64,000 nt of DNA, taken from assembly GCA_020723325.1 (NCBI GenBank), contig DYJD01000002.1, positions 1 through 64,000 on the forward strand, read 5' to 3'. The notes under the pieces were generated by a model. It did no database searches. It was not told the origin of the DNA and was given only the letters and a program-made list of their open reading frames with translations. Below, one piece after another: positions 24,404 to 33,070 of this stretch. This DNA comes from Desulfosudis oleivorans. Lineage in GTDB: Bacteria; Desulfobacterota; Desulfobacteria; Desulfobacterales; SURF-7. Within the stretch, counting starts at the first letter, position 1; each line of letters begins with the position of its first letter. The position numbers and the translations under genes were made by a program.

Positions 24404-25810
24404 ATGAAAACCCTGCACATTGCTTTCCGGAACATTTTCCGCAACAGCCGCAGATCCCTCATGACCATTCTCGCCATCAGCGTCAGTGCCGTTGCCGTGC
24501 ATTTGTTCGGCGGCTATGTGGCCAATATCATTTACGGCATGCAGTCCGACTATGTGCGTGACAACGGTCATCTGCAAATCTATCGCAAAGGCTTTTTTGA
24601 TTACGGCGCCGGTAATCCGGCGGTCTACGGCATCAGCCGTTACCAGGAGATCATGCAATTGATCAATGCAGATCCCGATTTAAAAAATATCGTGCTGATG
24701 ATGACGCCTATTCTCAGATTTTATGGCATTGCCGGAAATTTCAAGAAGGATGTCTCCAAGACCTTTTATGGCTTGGGCTATATACCTTCGGAATACAAAA
24801 AAATGCGGCAATGGAACGACTACAGCATGAAAAGGTCCAGAGCCCGCCTCGAACGGATTGTGCTGGCGGACAGCGACACCGAAGCCGGCATCATCGGCGA
24901 AGGCATGGCCCGCATGCTTTTGCTGTGCGAAGAACTGAACGTAAAAAATTGCGCTGAAAAACCGCCGGAAGCAAATGGGGCTGATTTGCCTGCTGAGGCA
25001 AAAGAGGATTTCAGCTTTCTCAGCGAATCCGATGATCTGAACCCTGAGCAGGAGGCCGCCGACAAACGCCCCAAGCTGGATTTGCTGGCGGCAACCGCCG
25101 GGGGTGCTCCCAATGTCGTCAGTCTGTATGTAAACAATACGGAGATCCAAGGTGTAAAAGCCCTGGATGATAATTATGTGGCCATGCATATTTCCCTGGC
25201 TCAGCGCCTGCTCTACGGCAAGGGCCAAAAAAAAGTGACCGGCATTGTGGTTCAGCTCCGGCACACAAAGGATATGGCCTTAGCCAAGGTCAGACTCCAA
25301 CAGCTTTTTGATAAAAACAAGCTGGATCTGGAAATCAGGGATTTTACCCTGATCGTTCCCATGTACAAACAAGTCATCTCCTTCTTGTCCGCCCTTTTTT
25401 CTTTTATCGCCGTCATCATGGGCCTCATTGTGCTGTTTACCATCATCAATACCATGACCATGAGCGTCATGGAGCGGGTGGATGAAATCGGCACCATCCG
25501 CGCCCTGGGGTTGCGGCGGGGCGGCATTCTGCGCCAGTTCATCGCCGAGGGCCTGGTCCTGGGTGTTCTGGGCGCCACCTTCGGCGTCCTGGCATCCGTA
25601 GTCCTCGCCTATGGCATCAACAATTCCGGCCTCACCTGGATTCCCCCCAATTATGTGGACCGGGTGCCCCTGACGATCCTGATCTTTATCAACCCGTTTC
25701 TGGTGCCGGGCTGCTGGCTGGGACTGGTGCTGCTGTCCGTGTTCTCCTCGGTTTTTCCAGCGAGAAAGGCCGGCAAGATGGTGATCGTGGACGCACTTCG
25801 ACATGTTTAA
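24404..25810 (+). CDS. FtsX/MacB-like ABC permease
   Basis: 468 aa. A first transmembrane helix near 15-35 (MTILAISVSAVAVHLFGGYV) is followed by a large periplasmic domain (about 40-330). Three C-terminal helices begin at about 325 with VISFLSALFSFIAVIMGLIV, the LolC/LolE/MacB topology. The periplasmic domain contains a low-complexity acidic stretch (about 185-235; EANGADLPAEAKEDFSF). ERVDEIGTIRALGLRRG is the typical coupling helix of this class. The layout suits extraction of a lipoprotein or lipid from the inner membrane. Confidence 0.9.
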   Translation: MKTLHIAFRNIFRNSRRSLMTILAISVSAVAVHLFGGYVANIIYGMQSDYVRDNGHLQIYRKGFFDYGAGNPAVYGISRYQEIMQLINADPDLKNIVLMMTPILRFYGIAGNFKKDVSKTFYGLGYIPSEYKKMRQWNDYSMKRSRARLERIVLADSDTEAGIIGEGMARMLLLCEELNVKNCAEKPPEANGADLPAEAKEDFSFLSESDDLNPEQEAADKRPKLDLLAATAGGAPNVVSLYVNNTEIQGVKALDDNYVAMHISLAQRLLYGKGQKKVTGIVVQLRHTKDMALAKVRLQQLFDKNKLDLEIRDFTLIVPMYKQVISFLSALFSFIAVIMGLIVLFTIINTMTMSVMERVDEIGTIRALGLRRGGILRQFIAEGLVLGVLGATFGVLASVVLAYGINNSGLTWIPPNYVDRVPLTILIFINPFLVPGCWLGLVLLSVFSSVFPARKAGKMVIVDALRHV

Positions 25811-25829
25811 TGTCTGGAAGGAGGAAAAA

Positions 25830-26603
25830 TTGAAACCATTGTTGCTGATGATCCTGCTGGCAATGCTTCCGGCTGCCGCCTTGGCCGAGCCGGTCCCAAC
25901 CGCGGATGAAATCGTGGCCGCCTCGGATGCGGTGCGCAACCCGGGCAAACCTTTCAGTCTGACCGTAACCCTGGTGGAATACCGGGATGGCAGCCCGCGG
26001 GAGAAAATGCTGTTGAGCGTCTATTCCAAGGAAGATCAAAACAGCGGCCAGTACCGCAGTCTGGTGCGCTTCCGGGAGCCCTTGCGGGATGAGAACAAAC
26101 TGATGCTCAAGGATGGAAACGTCATGTGGTTTTATGATCCGGCCTCCAAGTCCAGCGTGCGCCTTTCGCCCCAGCAGCGCCTGATGGGCCAGGCTTCCAA
26201 CGGCGATGTGGTGACGGTTAATTTCCATAAAGACTACCAGGCAACCAAAGATGGTGAGGAAACCATCACCGACGCGGACAAGAAACCGCGCAAATGCCAT
26301 AAGCTCAGGATGCTGGCCCGCAACGACACGGTGACCTACTTCCGTATTGAATACTGGGTGGACCTGGAGAACTATCAACCCGTAAAAGGCAAATTCTATT
26401 CCGAAAGCGAACGGCTGCTCAAGATCGCCTACTACCGCGGGTATCAACCGCAACTGGGCAAAATCCGTCCCACGGAAGTGATTATTATCGACGGGGTGGA
26501 CAGCAAATTGGTGACCAAAATGAACTACAGTGATTATCAGTTTCGCGACATCTCCGAGGACTGGTTTCAAAAAGAATATCTGCCGCGATTCAAGGGGGAA
26601 TAA
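25830..26603 (+). CDS. LolA-like outer-membrane lipoprotein-sorting protein
   Basis: Start chosen at TTG 25830, preceded by AGGAGG. From there the N-terminus is a clean signal peptide (KPLLLMILLAMLPAAALA, cleavage before EP), whereas the longer frame from ATG 25803 would bury it. The mature ~240-residue protein has the LolA/LolB-like half-barrel pattern (SLTVTLVEYRDGSPREKMLL; RKCHKLRMLARNDTVTYFRI; WVDLENYQPVKGKFY). Family members carry lipoproteins or lipids across the periplasm. It lies between a LolCDE-like ABC unit and a predicted outer-membrane barrel. Confidence 0.85.
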   Translation: MKPLLLMILLAMLPAAALAEPVPTADEIVAASDAVRNPGKPFSLTVTLVEYRDGSPREKMLLSVYSKEDQNSGQYRSLVRFREPLRDENKLMLKDGNVMWFYDPASKSSVRLSPQQRLMGQASNGDVVTVNFHKDYQATKDGEETITDADKKPRKCHKLRMLARNDTVTYFRIEYWVDLENYQPVKGKFYSESERLLKIAYYRGYQPQLGKIRPTEVIIIDGVDSKLVTKMNYSDYQFRDISEDWFQKEYLPRFKGE

Positions 26604-26605
26604 AA

Positions 26606-28075
26606 ATGTTCCCTGCCCGGACCGGCTTTCCAAAACGGTGGTTGCCCCTGCTGCTTGCCATGGCAATCTTCATGGTATTTTATGCGTCGGCGGGCCGCTG
26701 CGCCCAGCAGGATGAAGACCTGGAGTTGATTCCCGACAATGTGCTCTCCCAAACTCCGGAGCAAGCCGGCGCTGTCGCACCTGAGAAGTACCGGGTCAAG
26801 ATTTATCTGGATGAAGCCGCGGCCGTCAAATGCAAACGCAATGACCTTCCCGTACCAAAGCCGTCCGGCGACGTTGCCGCCTGGGACAACCGCCTGAGCC
26901 TGGATTTGCGGGCGGAAATGGATTTTTTGCCCAATCTGTCCTTGGTGCTGGCTGATCGTTTGAACCATCTGCTGAACGACGATCGGGAGCTATCCGGCGG
27001 TAGACTGCAGAACGACCTGAAGGAAGTATATCTTACCGCCAATTCCTATGGCTTCTTGTATTTTGATCTGGGTAGGATCAATTTCAAAAACGGTGTGGCC
27101 CTTGGTTTCAATCCCACGGATTATTTCAAGAAAAATGCCGTGACCTACCGGGTTTCCGAAGATCCCAATGTTCTGCGGGAGAATCGCCTGGGCGTACTGA
27201 TGGTTCGCGGCCAGGGGATTTGGGAAAAAGGCGCCCTCACCCTTGCCTTTGCCCCGGAAGTAAATCATGAACCGGATTACTGGTGGACCGATGCCGGCAG
27301 CTATGGGCTGCGGCTGGACCGGACCAACAATTGCAGCCGTTTTTTTTCCAAGATCAGCTTGAATGCCTTTGAAGATTTTAATCCGGAAATTCTTTATTTC
27401 CATGATGAGAACCGCTCCCACCTGGGCGCCAATCTCACCAAAGGAATCGGGGATGCCTTGATTGTTTACATGGAGTGGAGCGGAAGCAACAGACCCGACA
27501 TCCTTGGCCAGTCCTTGAAAGAGGCCCGCCAGGACGGCACCATCCCCCGTTCAATCTCGGGGCTGGTCCATTTTGATGAAGAGTCCCATTTTCAGAACCA
27601 ACTGGCCCTGGGCTTTTCCTATACTGAAGAAGTCAAACGGACAACCTATCTGGAATACCATTTCAATGAGGCCGGCTTTTCCCATGATGATTGGTGCCGC
27701 TGGTTCGCAACCGGAGCAAAAGCCCAAACCCTTCTTCAGAATCCCCAGACCAATGCCTTGGGCCGCGGCATGCTGGGACTTTTATGGATTACGCGCAAGT
27801 GGTCCCAGGAAGCCCAGGAACCCCTCAGCCGCCATTCCCTTTTCGTCAGGACTTTTTGGGAGGACGCTCTTTTCAATTCCCTGGATTTAACCGGTCTGGC
27901 CCGGATCAATCTTTCGGACGGCAGTTTTTTTTCCCAACCCATGGCTGAATATCATCTCCGCAAGAATCTGACCCTGAGCCTGAGCGCCAACCTTTTTATC
28001 GGCTCACGGGAATCCGAATACGGCTCGCTGAATCCCCTGGGGGAAATCAAGGCCGGGTTGATATACTATTTCTGA
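26606..28075 (+). CDS. Predicted outer-membrane beta-barrel protein
   Basis: 489 aa with a signal peptide (WLPLLLAMAIFMVFYASAGR, cut near CAQQ). The mature part alternates short amphipathic strands (LSLDLRAEMDFLPNLSLVLA; LYFDLGRINFKNGVALGFNP; HSLFVRTFWEDALFN) and ends ...EIKAGLIYYF, an aromatic C-terminus typical of BAM-assembled barrels. I do not recognise a named family. Being last in the TetR-ABC-LolA operon, it is probably the outer-membrane receiver or cargo. Confidence 0.75.
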   Translation: MFPARTGFPKRWLPLLLAMAIFMVFYASAGRCAQQDEDLELIPDNVLSQTPEQAGAVAPEKYRVKIYLDEAAAVKCKRNDLPVPKPSGDVAAWDNRLSLDLRAEMDFLPNLSLVLADRLNHLLNDDRELSGGRLQNDLKEVYLTANSYGFLYFDLGRINFKNGVALGFNPTDYFKKNAVTYRVSEDPNVLRENRLGVLMVRGQGIWEKGALTLAFAPEVNHEPDYWWTDAGSYGLRLDRTNNCSRFFSKISLNAFEDFNPEILYFHDENRSHLGANLTKGIGDALIVYMEWSGSNRPDILGQSLKEARQDGTIPRSISGLVHFDEESHFQNQLALGFSYTEEVKRTTYLEYHFNEAGFSHDDWCRWFATGAKAQTLLQNPQTNALGRGMLGLLWITRKWSQEAQEPLSRHSLFVRTFWEDALFNSLDLTGLARINLSDGSFFSQPMAEYHLRKNLTLSLSANLFIGSRESEYGSLNPLGEIKAGLIYYF

Positions 28076-28115
28076 CCCTCGGCGACATGCAAGTCGGTAT
28101 CCGGCAGCCTGAAAT

Positions 28116-28433
28116 TCAAAAGGAGAAAAAGGCCTGAATGGCTTTCAGCACATCCGGGTCCAGCCAGCATTCGATTTTCTGCCCCTCACGCCGGGTGCGG
28201 ATCAGGCCGGCATGGCGCAGTTCTTTGATGTGATGGGAGACGGTGGAGGGGACGATGTCAAGACTGCGGCCCAGTTCGCCCACCGGGGCACTGCTGTCGG
28301 CATCCACCAAACCCTTGGTTCCGGGCCGGCAACAGGTCATGAGCTGCTTCAGTATCCTGAGCCGGTTGGGATTGGAAAGGGCCTTGAAAATTTCCGCCAT
28401 TTCGTCCAGATCTATGTTTTTTTGCTTCGACAT
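28116..28433 (-). CDS. ArsR-family winged-helix regulator 1
   Basis: 105 aa from the ATG at 28433. The winged helix shows FKALSNPNRLRILKQLM, VGELGRSLDIVPSTVSHHIK and the wing TRREGQKIECWL. Metal-type cysteines are present in LMTCCRPG but not in the ELCVCE position, so its ligand may differ from that of regulator 2. The promoter's -10 box ends 7 bases before the ATG and there is no Shine-Dalgarno sequence, so the mRNA is probably leaderless. It diverges from ArsR regulator 2. Confidence 0.88.
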   Translation of the reverse strand: MSKQKNIDLDEMAEIFKALSNPNRLRILKQLMTCCRPGTKGLVDADSSAPVGELGRSLDIVPSTVSHHIKELRHAGLIRTRREGQKIECWLDPDVLKAIQAFFSF

Positions 28434-28440
28434 AGTTCGA

Positions 28441-28469
28441 AATATAGAAATTATCCACAGTTCTGTCAA
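28441..28469 (-). promoter_or_regulatory. Promoter of ArsR regulator 1 (leaderless)
   Basis: On the minus strand: TTGACA (28469-28464), exactly 17 bases, TATATT (28446-28441). The start codon begins 8 bases after the -10 box, about where transcription should begin. Confidence 0.7.
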
Positions 28470-28508
28470 GGCAAAATACTTGATCGATATTCTTGAATAA
28501 AGTTTGTG

Positions 28509-28537
28509 TTGACAAGAAAAATTCTTCCTAATATATT
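28509..28537 (+). promoter_or_regulatory. Promoter of ArsR regulator 2 / ars operon
   Basis: TTGACA (28509-28514), 17 bases, TATATT (28532-28537): the same two hexamers and spacing as the divergent promoter. A short dyad TATTCTTGAATA (28488-28499) between the two promoters is a candidate operator. Confidence 0.7.
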
Positions 28538-28561
28538 CCTATAAAACGATATGGAGGTATA

Positions 28562-28906
28562 ATGAGGGATTTTATCAAGGTCATGAAAGCCCTGTCGGAC
28601 CCGAACCGGGTAAAGATAATCAAATTGCTGCAACACAGGAGCCTATGCGTCTGCGAGATTCAAGCGGCCCTGGGGCTGGCCCAATCCACCGCGAGCAAAC
28701 ATTTGAGGATATTGGAAGAAGCCGGCTTGATCGACTATACCAAAGAGGGGTTGTGGGTCAATTACCGAGTCGCTGATGGCTCCCGGAATCCTTATGTCGC
28801 GAGTTTGCTGGGCAATTTGCGGCATTGGCTTGACGATGAGAAAGAAATCAAGACGCTGGTATCCCGGCTGCCGGAAATCCGGCGTGAAAACATTTGCGGG
28901 GTATGA
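28562..28906 (+). CDS. arsR: Arsenic-type ArsR repressor
   Basis: 114 aa. FIKVMKALSDPNRVKIIKLL opens the winged helix. RSLCVCEIQAAL carries the CxC metal site on the recognition-helix scaffold characteristic of arsenite-sensing ArsR proteins. STASKHLRILEEAGLIDYTK is the DNA-reading helix and LWVNYRV the wing. GGAGG precedes the ATG. It heads a same-strand run of thioredoxin, permease, ACR3, thioredoxin and CcdA-like genes and is expected to repress them until As(III) binds. Confidence 0.92.
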   Translation: MRDFIKVMKALSDPNRVKIIKLLQHRSLCVCEIQAALGLAQSTASKHLRILEEAGLIDYTKEGLWVNYRVADGSRNPYVASLLGNLRHWLDDEKEIKTLVSRLPEIRRENICGV

Positions 28907-29011
28907 TTTTTATCTTTTTTATATCACTATATGACGAAGTTAGAATTAATGGCGCCCAAAATGGCAAATCCGATTTATGGGTGGAAAAATAACCAATAAA
29001 GGAGTTTCGGA

Positions 29012-29245
29012 ATGGAAATCAAAGTTCTCGGTCCCGGCTGCGCCAAATGCCGACAGACGGAAAAAGTGGTCAAGGAGGCGGTGGTCGAAGCCGGCGTAAC
29101 CGCCAATGTCGAGAAGGTCACCGACCTGATGCAGATAGCCGGCTACGGCGTTTTCGGCACCCCGGCGGTGGTGGTGAACGGCGAAGTCAAGTCCGTGGGC
29201 AAAATCCCCAGCAAGGACGATGTCAAAGCATGGCTGAAAAAATAG
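29012..29245 (+). CDS. Small thioredoxin-fold redox protein (77 aa)
   Basis: Glutaredoxin-size thioredoxin fold with the active site GPGCAKC at residues 7-13 and cis-proline segment GVFGTPAVVVNGEV. This is the 'redox-active disulfide protein 2' family, frequent beside ArsP-type permeases and ArsR regulators. It is cytosolic, with no signal peptide, and has its own GGAG site. It may supply or relay electrons for metalloid chemistry; the exact substrate is not known. Confidence 0.9.
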   Translation: MEIKVLGPGCAKCRQTEKVVKEAVVEAGVTANVEKVTDLMQIAGYGVFGTPAVVVNGEVKSVGKIPSKDDVKAWLKK

Positions 29246-29257
29246 GGACAGCCCAAA

Positions 29258-30370
29258 TTGAAAACAATTGATGAAAAAAACGGCAATATGATTTCCACAA
29301 GGAGTAAGCCATATAATTTGCCGGTAGTGGATGGTTTGGGGGGAACTTCCTCCAGATACATCATAGGGAGTATTGCTCTGATCGTGATCTGGTGGTTGAT
29401 TTACCGGCAACTTGCCGCTTTTGCGGGATTTTTTACCAAGGGGCTGTTCAGCGTCATGGGTTTTTCACCCGCGAGCCGCCTGGGCAGCGCGGTCACTTTT
29501 TTCGTGTTTGAAACCCCGAAAGTCATCATGCTGCTGGCACTTGTGGTTTTCGGGGTCGGAATCGTCCGCTCCTTCTTCACCCCCGAGCGCACCCGCGCCA
29601 TTCTTGCCGGGAAACGGGAATCAGCCGGCAATGTACTGGCGGCGTTGCTGGGAACCGTCACACCGTTTTGTTCCTGTTCGGCGGTGCCGCTCTTTCTTGG
29701 TTTCGTAACCACGGGCGTACCTTTAGGCGTGACCTTTTCTTTTCTGATTTCAGCCCCCATGGTGAATGAAATCGCTCTGGTCCTGCTTTTCGGGCTTTTC
29801 GGCTGGAAGGTTGCGGCGATCTATCTGGGGACGGGGCTGTCCATCGCCGTCATCGCGGGATGGACCATCGGCCGCTTGAAAATGGAACGCCATTTAGAAG
29901 AATGGGTTTATCAGATTCAGGCCGGGAAAACCGATTTGGATGACTGCCCCAAGAATTGGGCCGAGCGGATCCGCTACGGATTTGAGGCTGTACGCGACAT
30001 TGTCGGCAAGGTCTGGCTCTATGTCATGCTGGGGATCGCGGTGGGCGCAGGCATCCATGGCTATGTTCCCGAGGGGTTCATGGCCGCCTTCATGGGAAAA
30101 TCCGCCTGGTGGTCGGTGCCCTTGTCGGTACTGATGGGCATTCCCATGTATTCCAACGCCGCCGGCATCATCCCCATTGTCCAGGCCCTGCTTGAAAAAG
30201 GCGCGGCCCTGGGAACCGTGCTGGCCTTCATGATGTCGGTCATCGCCCTGTCTTTACCGGAAATGATCATCTTACGCAAAGTTCTTAAACCGCGCTTGAT
30301 TGCCACCTTCATCGGCGTTGTAGGCCTGGGGATCATGATAGTGGGCTATGTATTCAATTTCATCATGTAG
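29258..30370 (+). CDS. ArsP/SO_0444-type permease
   Basis: 370 aa, eight or nine membrane helices. The hallmark [15 protein letters not shown] (around residue 130) is the conserved cysteine motif of this efflux-permease family, which includes exporters of organoarsenicals and other toxic oxyanions. A second block, [19 protein letters not shown], follows in the C-terminal half. The frame begins at TTG 29258; an ATG at 29288 is also possible and neither has a good ribosome site. It is preceded by the small thioredoxin and followed by ACR3 after 13 bases. Confidence 0.88.
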   Translation: MKTIDEKNGNMISTRSKPYNLPVVDGLGGTSSRYIIGSIALIVIWWLIYRQLAAFAGFFTKGLFSVMGFSPASRLGSAVTFFVFETPKVIMLLALVVFGVGIVRSFFTPERTRAILAGKRESAGNVLAALLGTVTPFCSCSAVPLFLGFVTTGVPLGVTFSFLISAPMVNEIALVLLFGLFGWKVAAIYLGTGLSIAVIAGWTIGRLKMERHLEEWVYQIQAGKTDLDDCPKNWAERIRYGFEAVRDIVGKVWLYVMLGIAVGAGIHGYVPEGFMAAFMGKSAWWSVPLSVLMGIPMYSNAAGIIPIVQALLEKGAALGTVLAFMMSVIALSLPEMIILRKVLKPRLIATFIGVVGLGIMIVGYVFNFIM

Positions 30371-30383
30371 CAATGGAGGCCTT

Positions 30384-31475
30384 ATGACTGATTCGACCCT
30401 TCAAAAATTAGGCTTTTTGGACCGCTTTCTGACCCTGTGGATTTTCCTCGCCATGTTCATCGGTGTGGGAGGCGGCTACCTGTTCCCGGAAGTCAGAAAT
30501 TTCATCAACCGCTTTTCCATGGGTACCACCAACATCCCCATTGCCGTGGGTTTGATCCTGATGATGTATCCGCCCCTGGCCAAGGTGAAGTATGAAAAAC
30601 TGGCTTTCGTGTTCCGCGATGTCAGGGTATTGGCCTTGTCCCTGGTGCAAAACTGGATCATCGGGCCGATCCTGATGTTCCTCCTGGCCATTGCCTTTCT
30701 ATCCGGGCGCCAGGAATACATGGTGGGCCTGATCCTCATCGGCCTGGCGCGTTGCATCGCCATGGTGATCGTCTGGAACGATCTGGCTGCCGGCGATCGT
30801 GAATATTGCGCGGGACTGGTGGCTTTCAACTCCATATTCCAGGTGCTCTTTTTTTCAGTCTACGCCTACCTGTTTATTACCATACTGCCGGGTTTCATCG
30901 GTCTGCAAGGGATGCAGGTGAATATCTCCATCGGCCAGATCGCCGAAAGCGTCTTTATTTACCTGGGCATTCCCTTTATCGCGGGGTTGCTTTCCCGGGT
31001 GATCGGCCTGAAGACCGTGGGAGTCGAACGCTATGAGAAGCACTTCATCCCTAAAATCAGCCCCATCACCCTCATCGCCCTTTTGTTCACCATTCTGGTG
31101 ATGTTTTCCCTCAAAGGGGAGTATATCGTCCAACTGCCCCTGGATGTGGTGCGCATCGCCATTCCCCTGTGCATCTATTTCGTGATCATGTTCTTCGCCT
31201 CCTTTCTGCTTTCCATGAAGGCCGGGGCCACTTACGAACAGTCCGCCACCTTGTCCTTTACCGCCGCCTCCAACAACTTCGAACTGGCCATAGCCGTGGC
31301 CGTGGCCGTATTCGGCCTGGATTCGGGCCAGGCCTTTGCCGCTGTCATCGGTCCGCTGGTGGAGGTACCGGTGCTGATCACCCTGGTGAATGCGGCCCTA
31401 TGGTTCAAGCGCAGGTATTTTCCCTATGCAGTGGCAACACCCACGGGAATTTGTCATGTAACCTGCAAGCCCTGA
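30384..31475 (+). CDS. acr3: ACR3-family arsenite efflux transporter
   Basis: 363 aa with ten predicted membrane helices. Signatures include [17 protein letters not shown] near the N-terminus, [20 protein letters not shown], the conserved cysteine in [20 protein letters not shown], and [20 protein letters not shown]. These match ACR3 (arsenical-resistance-3), which exports As(III) using the proton gradient. ATG 30384 follows GGAGG; the longer frame from 30348 overlaps the permease and is rejected. Confidence 0.95.
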   Translation: MTDSTLQKLGFLDRFLTLWIFLAMFIGVGGGYLFPEVRNFINRFSMGTTNIPIAVGLILMMYPPLAKVKYEKLAFVFRDVRVLALSLVQNWIIGPILMFLLAIAFLSGRQEYMVGLILIGLARCIAMVIVWNDLAAGDREYCAGLVAFNSIFQVLFFSVYAYLFITILPGFIGLQGMQVNISIGQIAESVFIYLGIPFIAGLLSRVIGLKTVGVERYEKHFIPKISPITLIALLFTILVMFSLKGEYIVQLPLDVVRIAIPLCIYFVIMFFASFLLSMKAGATYEQSATLSFTAASNNFELAIAVAVAVFGLDSGQAFAAVIGPLVEVPVLITLVNAALWFKRRYFPYAVATPTGICHVTCKP

Positions 31476-31480
31476 GCAAG

Positions 31481-31903
31481 ATGAAAAGGAAAAAACCGAA
31501 GATGAAAAGAAACTGGTTGTTTTACATGGGAGTACTACTGGCTTGCCTTGGGCCGGTATCGGCCCCGGCCGGCGATTCGCAACCGGGAGAAATCCCCGGG
31601 ATCCCGACCCCCGGCCTGGTCACCATGGTGGACCTGGGAGCGACCAAATGCATTCCCTGCAAAATGATGGCTCCCATCATCGAGGACCTGAAAAACGAAT
31701 ACCAAGGCCGGGCCTCTATCATTTTCATCGATGTCTGGGAGAATAAGGACCAGGCCCGACGCTTCGGCATCCGGGGCATTCCCACCCAGATCTTTTATGA
31801 CAAAAACGGCCGGGAGGTCAGCCGGCATGTGGGGTTCCTGGATAAAAAGAGCATCGTGGCGGCCTTGGAAAACCTGGGTGTGCCCAAGACAGCCGGCAAT
31901 TGA
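31481..31903 (+). CDS. Exported thioredoxin-like protein
   Basis: 140 aa. A basic N-terminus and hydrophobic stretch (NWLFYMGVLLACLGPVSAPA) form a signal peptide or anchor. The mature domain has the active site GATKCIPCKMMAPIIEDLK and cis-proline GIRGIPTQIFYDKNGRE. A second ATG at 31502 gives a shorter, equally good signal peptide. It starts 5 bases after acr3 and is followed by a CcdA-like gene, so it is probably a periplasmic reductant recharged by that membrane protein. Confidence 0.88.
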   Translation: MKRKKPKMKRNWLFYMGVLLACLGPVSAPAGDSQPGEIPGIPTPGLVTMVDLGATKCIPCKMMAPIIEDLKNEYQGRASIIFIDVWENKDQARRFGIRGIPTQIFYDKNGREVSRHVGFLDKKSIVAALENLGVPKTAGN

Positions 31904-31925
31904 CGTTCAAGCGGAGGATATGATC

Positions 31926-32636
31926 ATGTTCGATGGTTTTTTTCTGACCGTCAATGAATGGATGATTGCCGGTTCGGCCATCGCCGGCCTGGGTGCTTTT
32001 CTTTGGGGGGTGGTCAGCGTGCTGTTCAGCCCCTGCCACCTGGCCTCCATTCCCCTGATCGTGGCCTTTGTGGGCGGCCAGGAAACCGCCGTCAACCCCC
32101 GGCGGGCCGCCTGGTACGCCGGGGCCTTCACCCTGGGGCTGTTCATCACCATCGCCGTCATCGGCATTGTATGCACTTTGCTGGGCCGGATGTTCGGGGA
32201 TGTGGGTGTCTGGCTGCAGGTGGCGGTGGGGGCCGTGCTCATCTGGGTGGCCCTGGGCATGCTGGGGGTCCAGGCATGCTCCATGTCCGGGTCCTTGCTG
32301 TACCGCCTCAAATTGCGGGGCCTTTTCGGCGCTTTCGGGCTTGGTCTGGCCTACGGAATTCTGTCCGGCTCCTGCACCTTCGGCTTCATCGCGCCGATCC
32401 TGGCCATTGTCACGGTGCAGCAGAAAGTCGTGGCCGGATCGGTGATGATGCTCCTCTTCGCATTGGGCCACTGCCTGCCCATCGTCATCGCCGGCAGTTC
32501 CACGGCCCTGGTGCGCAGACTCACGGAAAGCAGCGCCTGGCAGGGCGCGGGGATATGGTTCCGCAAGGGGGCCGGGCTGACCATCGCCCTGCTTGGAGTG
32601 TATTTCATTTCTAGTCCATTCCTGGCATCTATGTAA
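31926..32636 (+). CDS. CcdA/DsbD-like transmembrane thiol transporter
   Basis: 236 aa with about six membrane helices. Paired cysteine motifs SPCHLASIPLIVAFV (helix 1) and SGSCTFGFIAPILAIVTVQQ (helix 4) are the redox pair of the CcdA family, which carries electrons from cytosolic thioredoxin to the periplasm. GGAGG fits the ATG at 31926 better than the ATG six bases earlier. It closes the ars-type operon, so it most likely serves the exported thioredoxin just upstream. Confidence 0.88.
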   Translation: MFDGFFLTVNEWMIAGSAIAGLGAFLWGVVSVLFSPCHLASIPLIVAFVGGQETAVNPRRAAWYAGAFTLGLFITIAVIGIVCTLLGRMFGDVGVWLQVAVGAVLIWVALGMLGVQACSMSGSLLYRLKLRGLFGAFGLGLAYGILSGSCTFGFIAPILAIVTVQQKVVAGSVMMLLFALGHCLPIVIAGSSTALVRRLTESSAWQGAGIWFRKGAGLTIALLGVYFISSPFLASM

Positions 32637-32665
32637 TATGGGAATCATTAGATTTGATCGACGAC

Positions 32666-32725
32666 TTGACATTACGAGATATTGTGTTATATATTATACC
32701 AAAAATTGTTTAAGGTGTAATATAT
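32666..32725 (+). promoter_or_regulatory. hipBA promoter and operator
   Basis: TTGACA (32666-32671), 18 bases, TATATT (32690-32695). An inverted repeat, ATATATTATACC (32689-32700) and GGTGTAATATAT (32714-32725), covers the -10 box and reaches the hipB start codon. The arms match at 11 of 12 positions. This placement fits autorepression by a HipB-like protein. Confidence 0.6.
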
Positions 32726-33068
32726 GACCAAAAAAACTCATTCCGCCGCCAGTCTTCCCCCGGAAGTGACTGATACCCTTTCACGGCTGGGAGACCATCT
32801 CCGGATCGCCCGGAAACGGCGTCATATGACATTGGAGGAACTTTCCGCCAGAATGTTTGTGACCCGCAAAACCTTGGCGCGCCTGGAAAAAGGCGACGCG
32901 GGGGTTTCTTTGGCGGTTTTGGCCTCCGCCTTGTGGGCGCTGGGCTGTGAAAAAGATCTCCTGGAAATCGCCCATCCGGAAAAGGACAAGGTGGGTATTT
33001 ACCGGGAACGACAGCGCCTACCCAAACGGGTGCGGCCTTCCGGCAACAGTGATGATTTGGACTTCTGA
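32724..33068 (+). CDS. hipB: HipB-like antitoxin (XRE helix-turn-helix)
   Basis: 114 aa with a Cro/C1-type helix-turn-helix (RIARKRRHMTLEELSARMFV, then TRKTLARLEKGDAGVSLAVL). The C-terminus is basic then acidic (RQRLPKRVRPSGNSDDLDF), probably the toxin-binding tail. It directly precedes hipA with a 2-base gap, the usual order. It should neutralise HipA and repress its own promoter through the palindrome overlapping its start codon. Confidence 0.88.
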   Translation: MTKKTHSAASLPPEVTDTLSRLGDHLRIARKRRHMTLEELSARMFVTRKTLARLEKGDAGVSLAVLASALWALGCEKDLLEIAHPEKDKVGIYRERQRLPKRVRPSGNSDDLDF

Positions 33069-33070
33069 GC

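Noticed and set aside
28434-28469. Upstream TTG start for ArsR regulator 1
   Set aside because: That TTG is the first half of the -35 box TTGACA, so the extension would be translated from the promoter.
31169-31480. N-terminal extension of the exported thioredoxin
   Set aside because: The long frame is the shadow of acr3 in another frame; a signal peptide begins only at 31481 or 31502.
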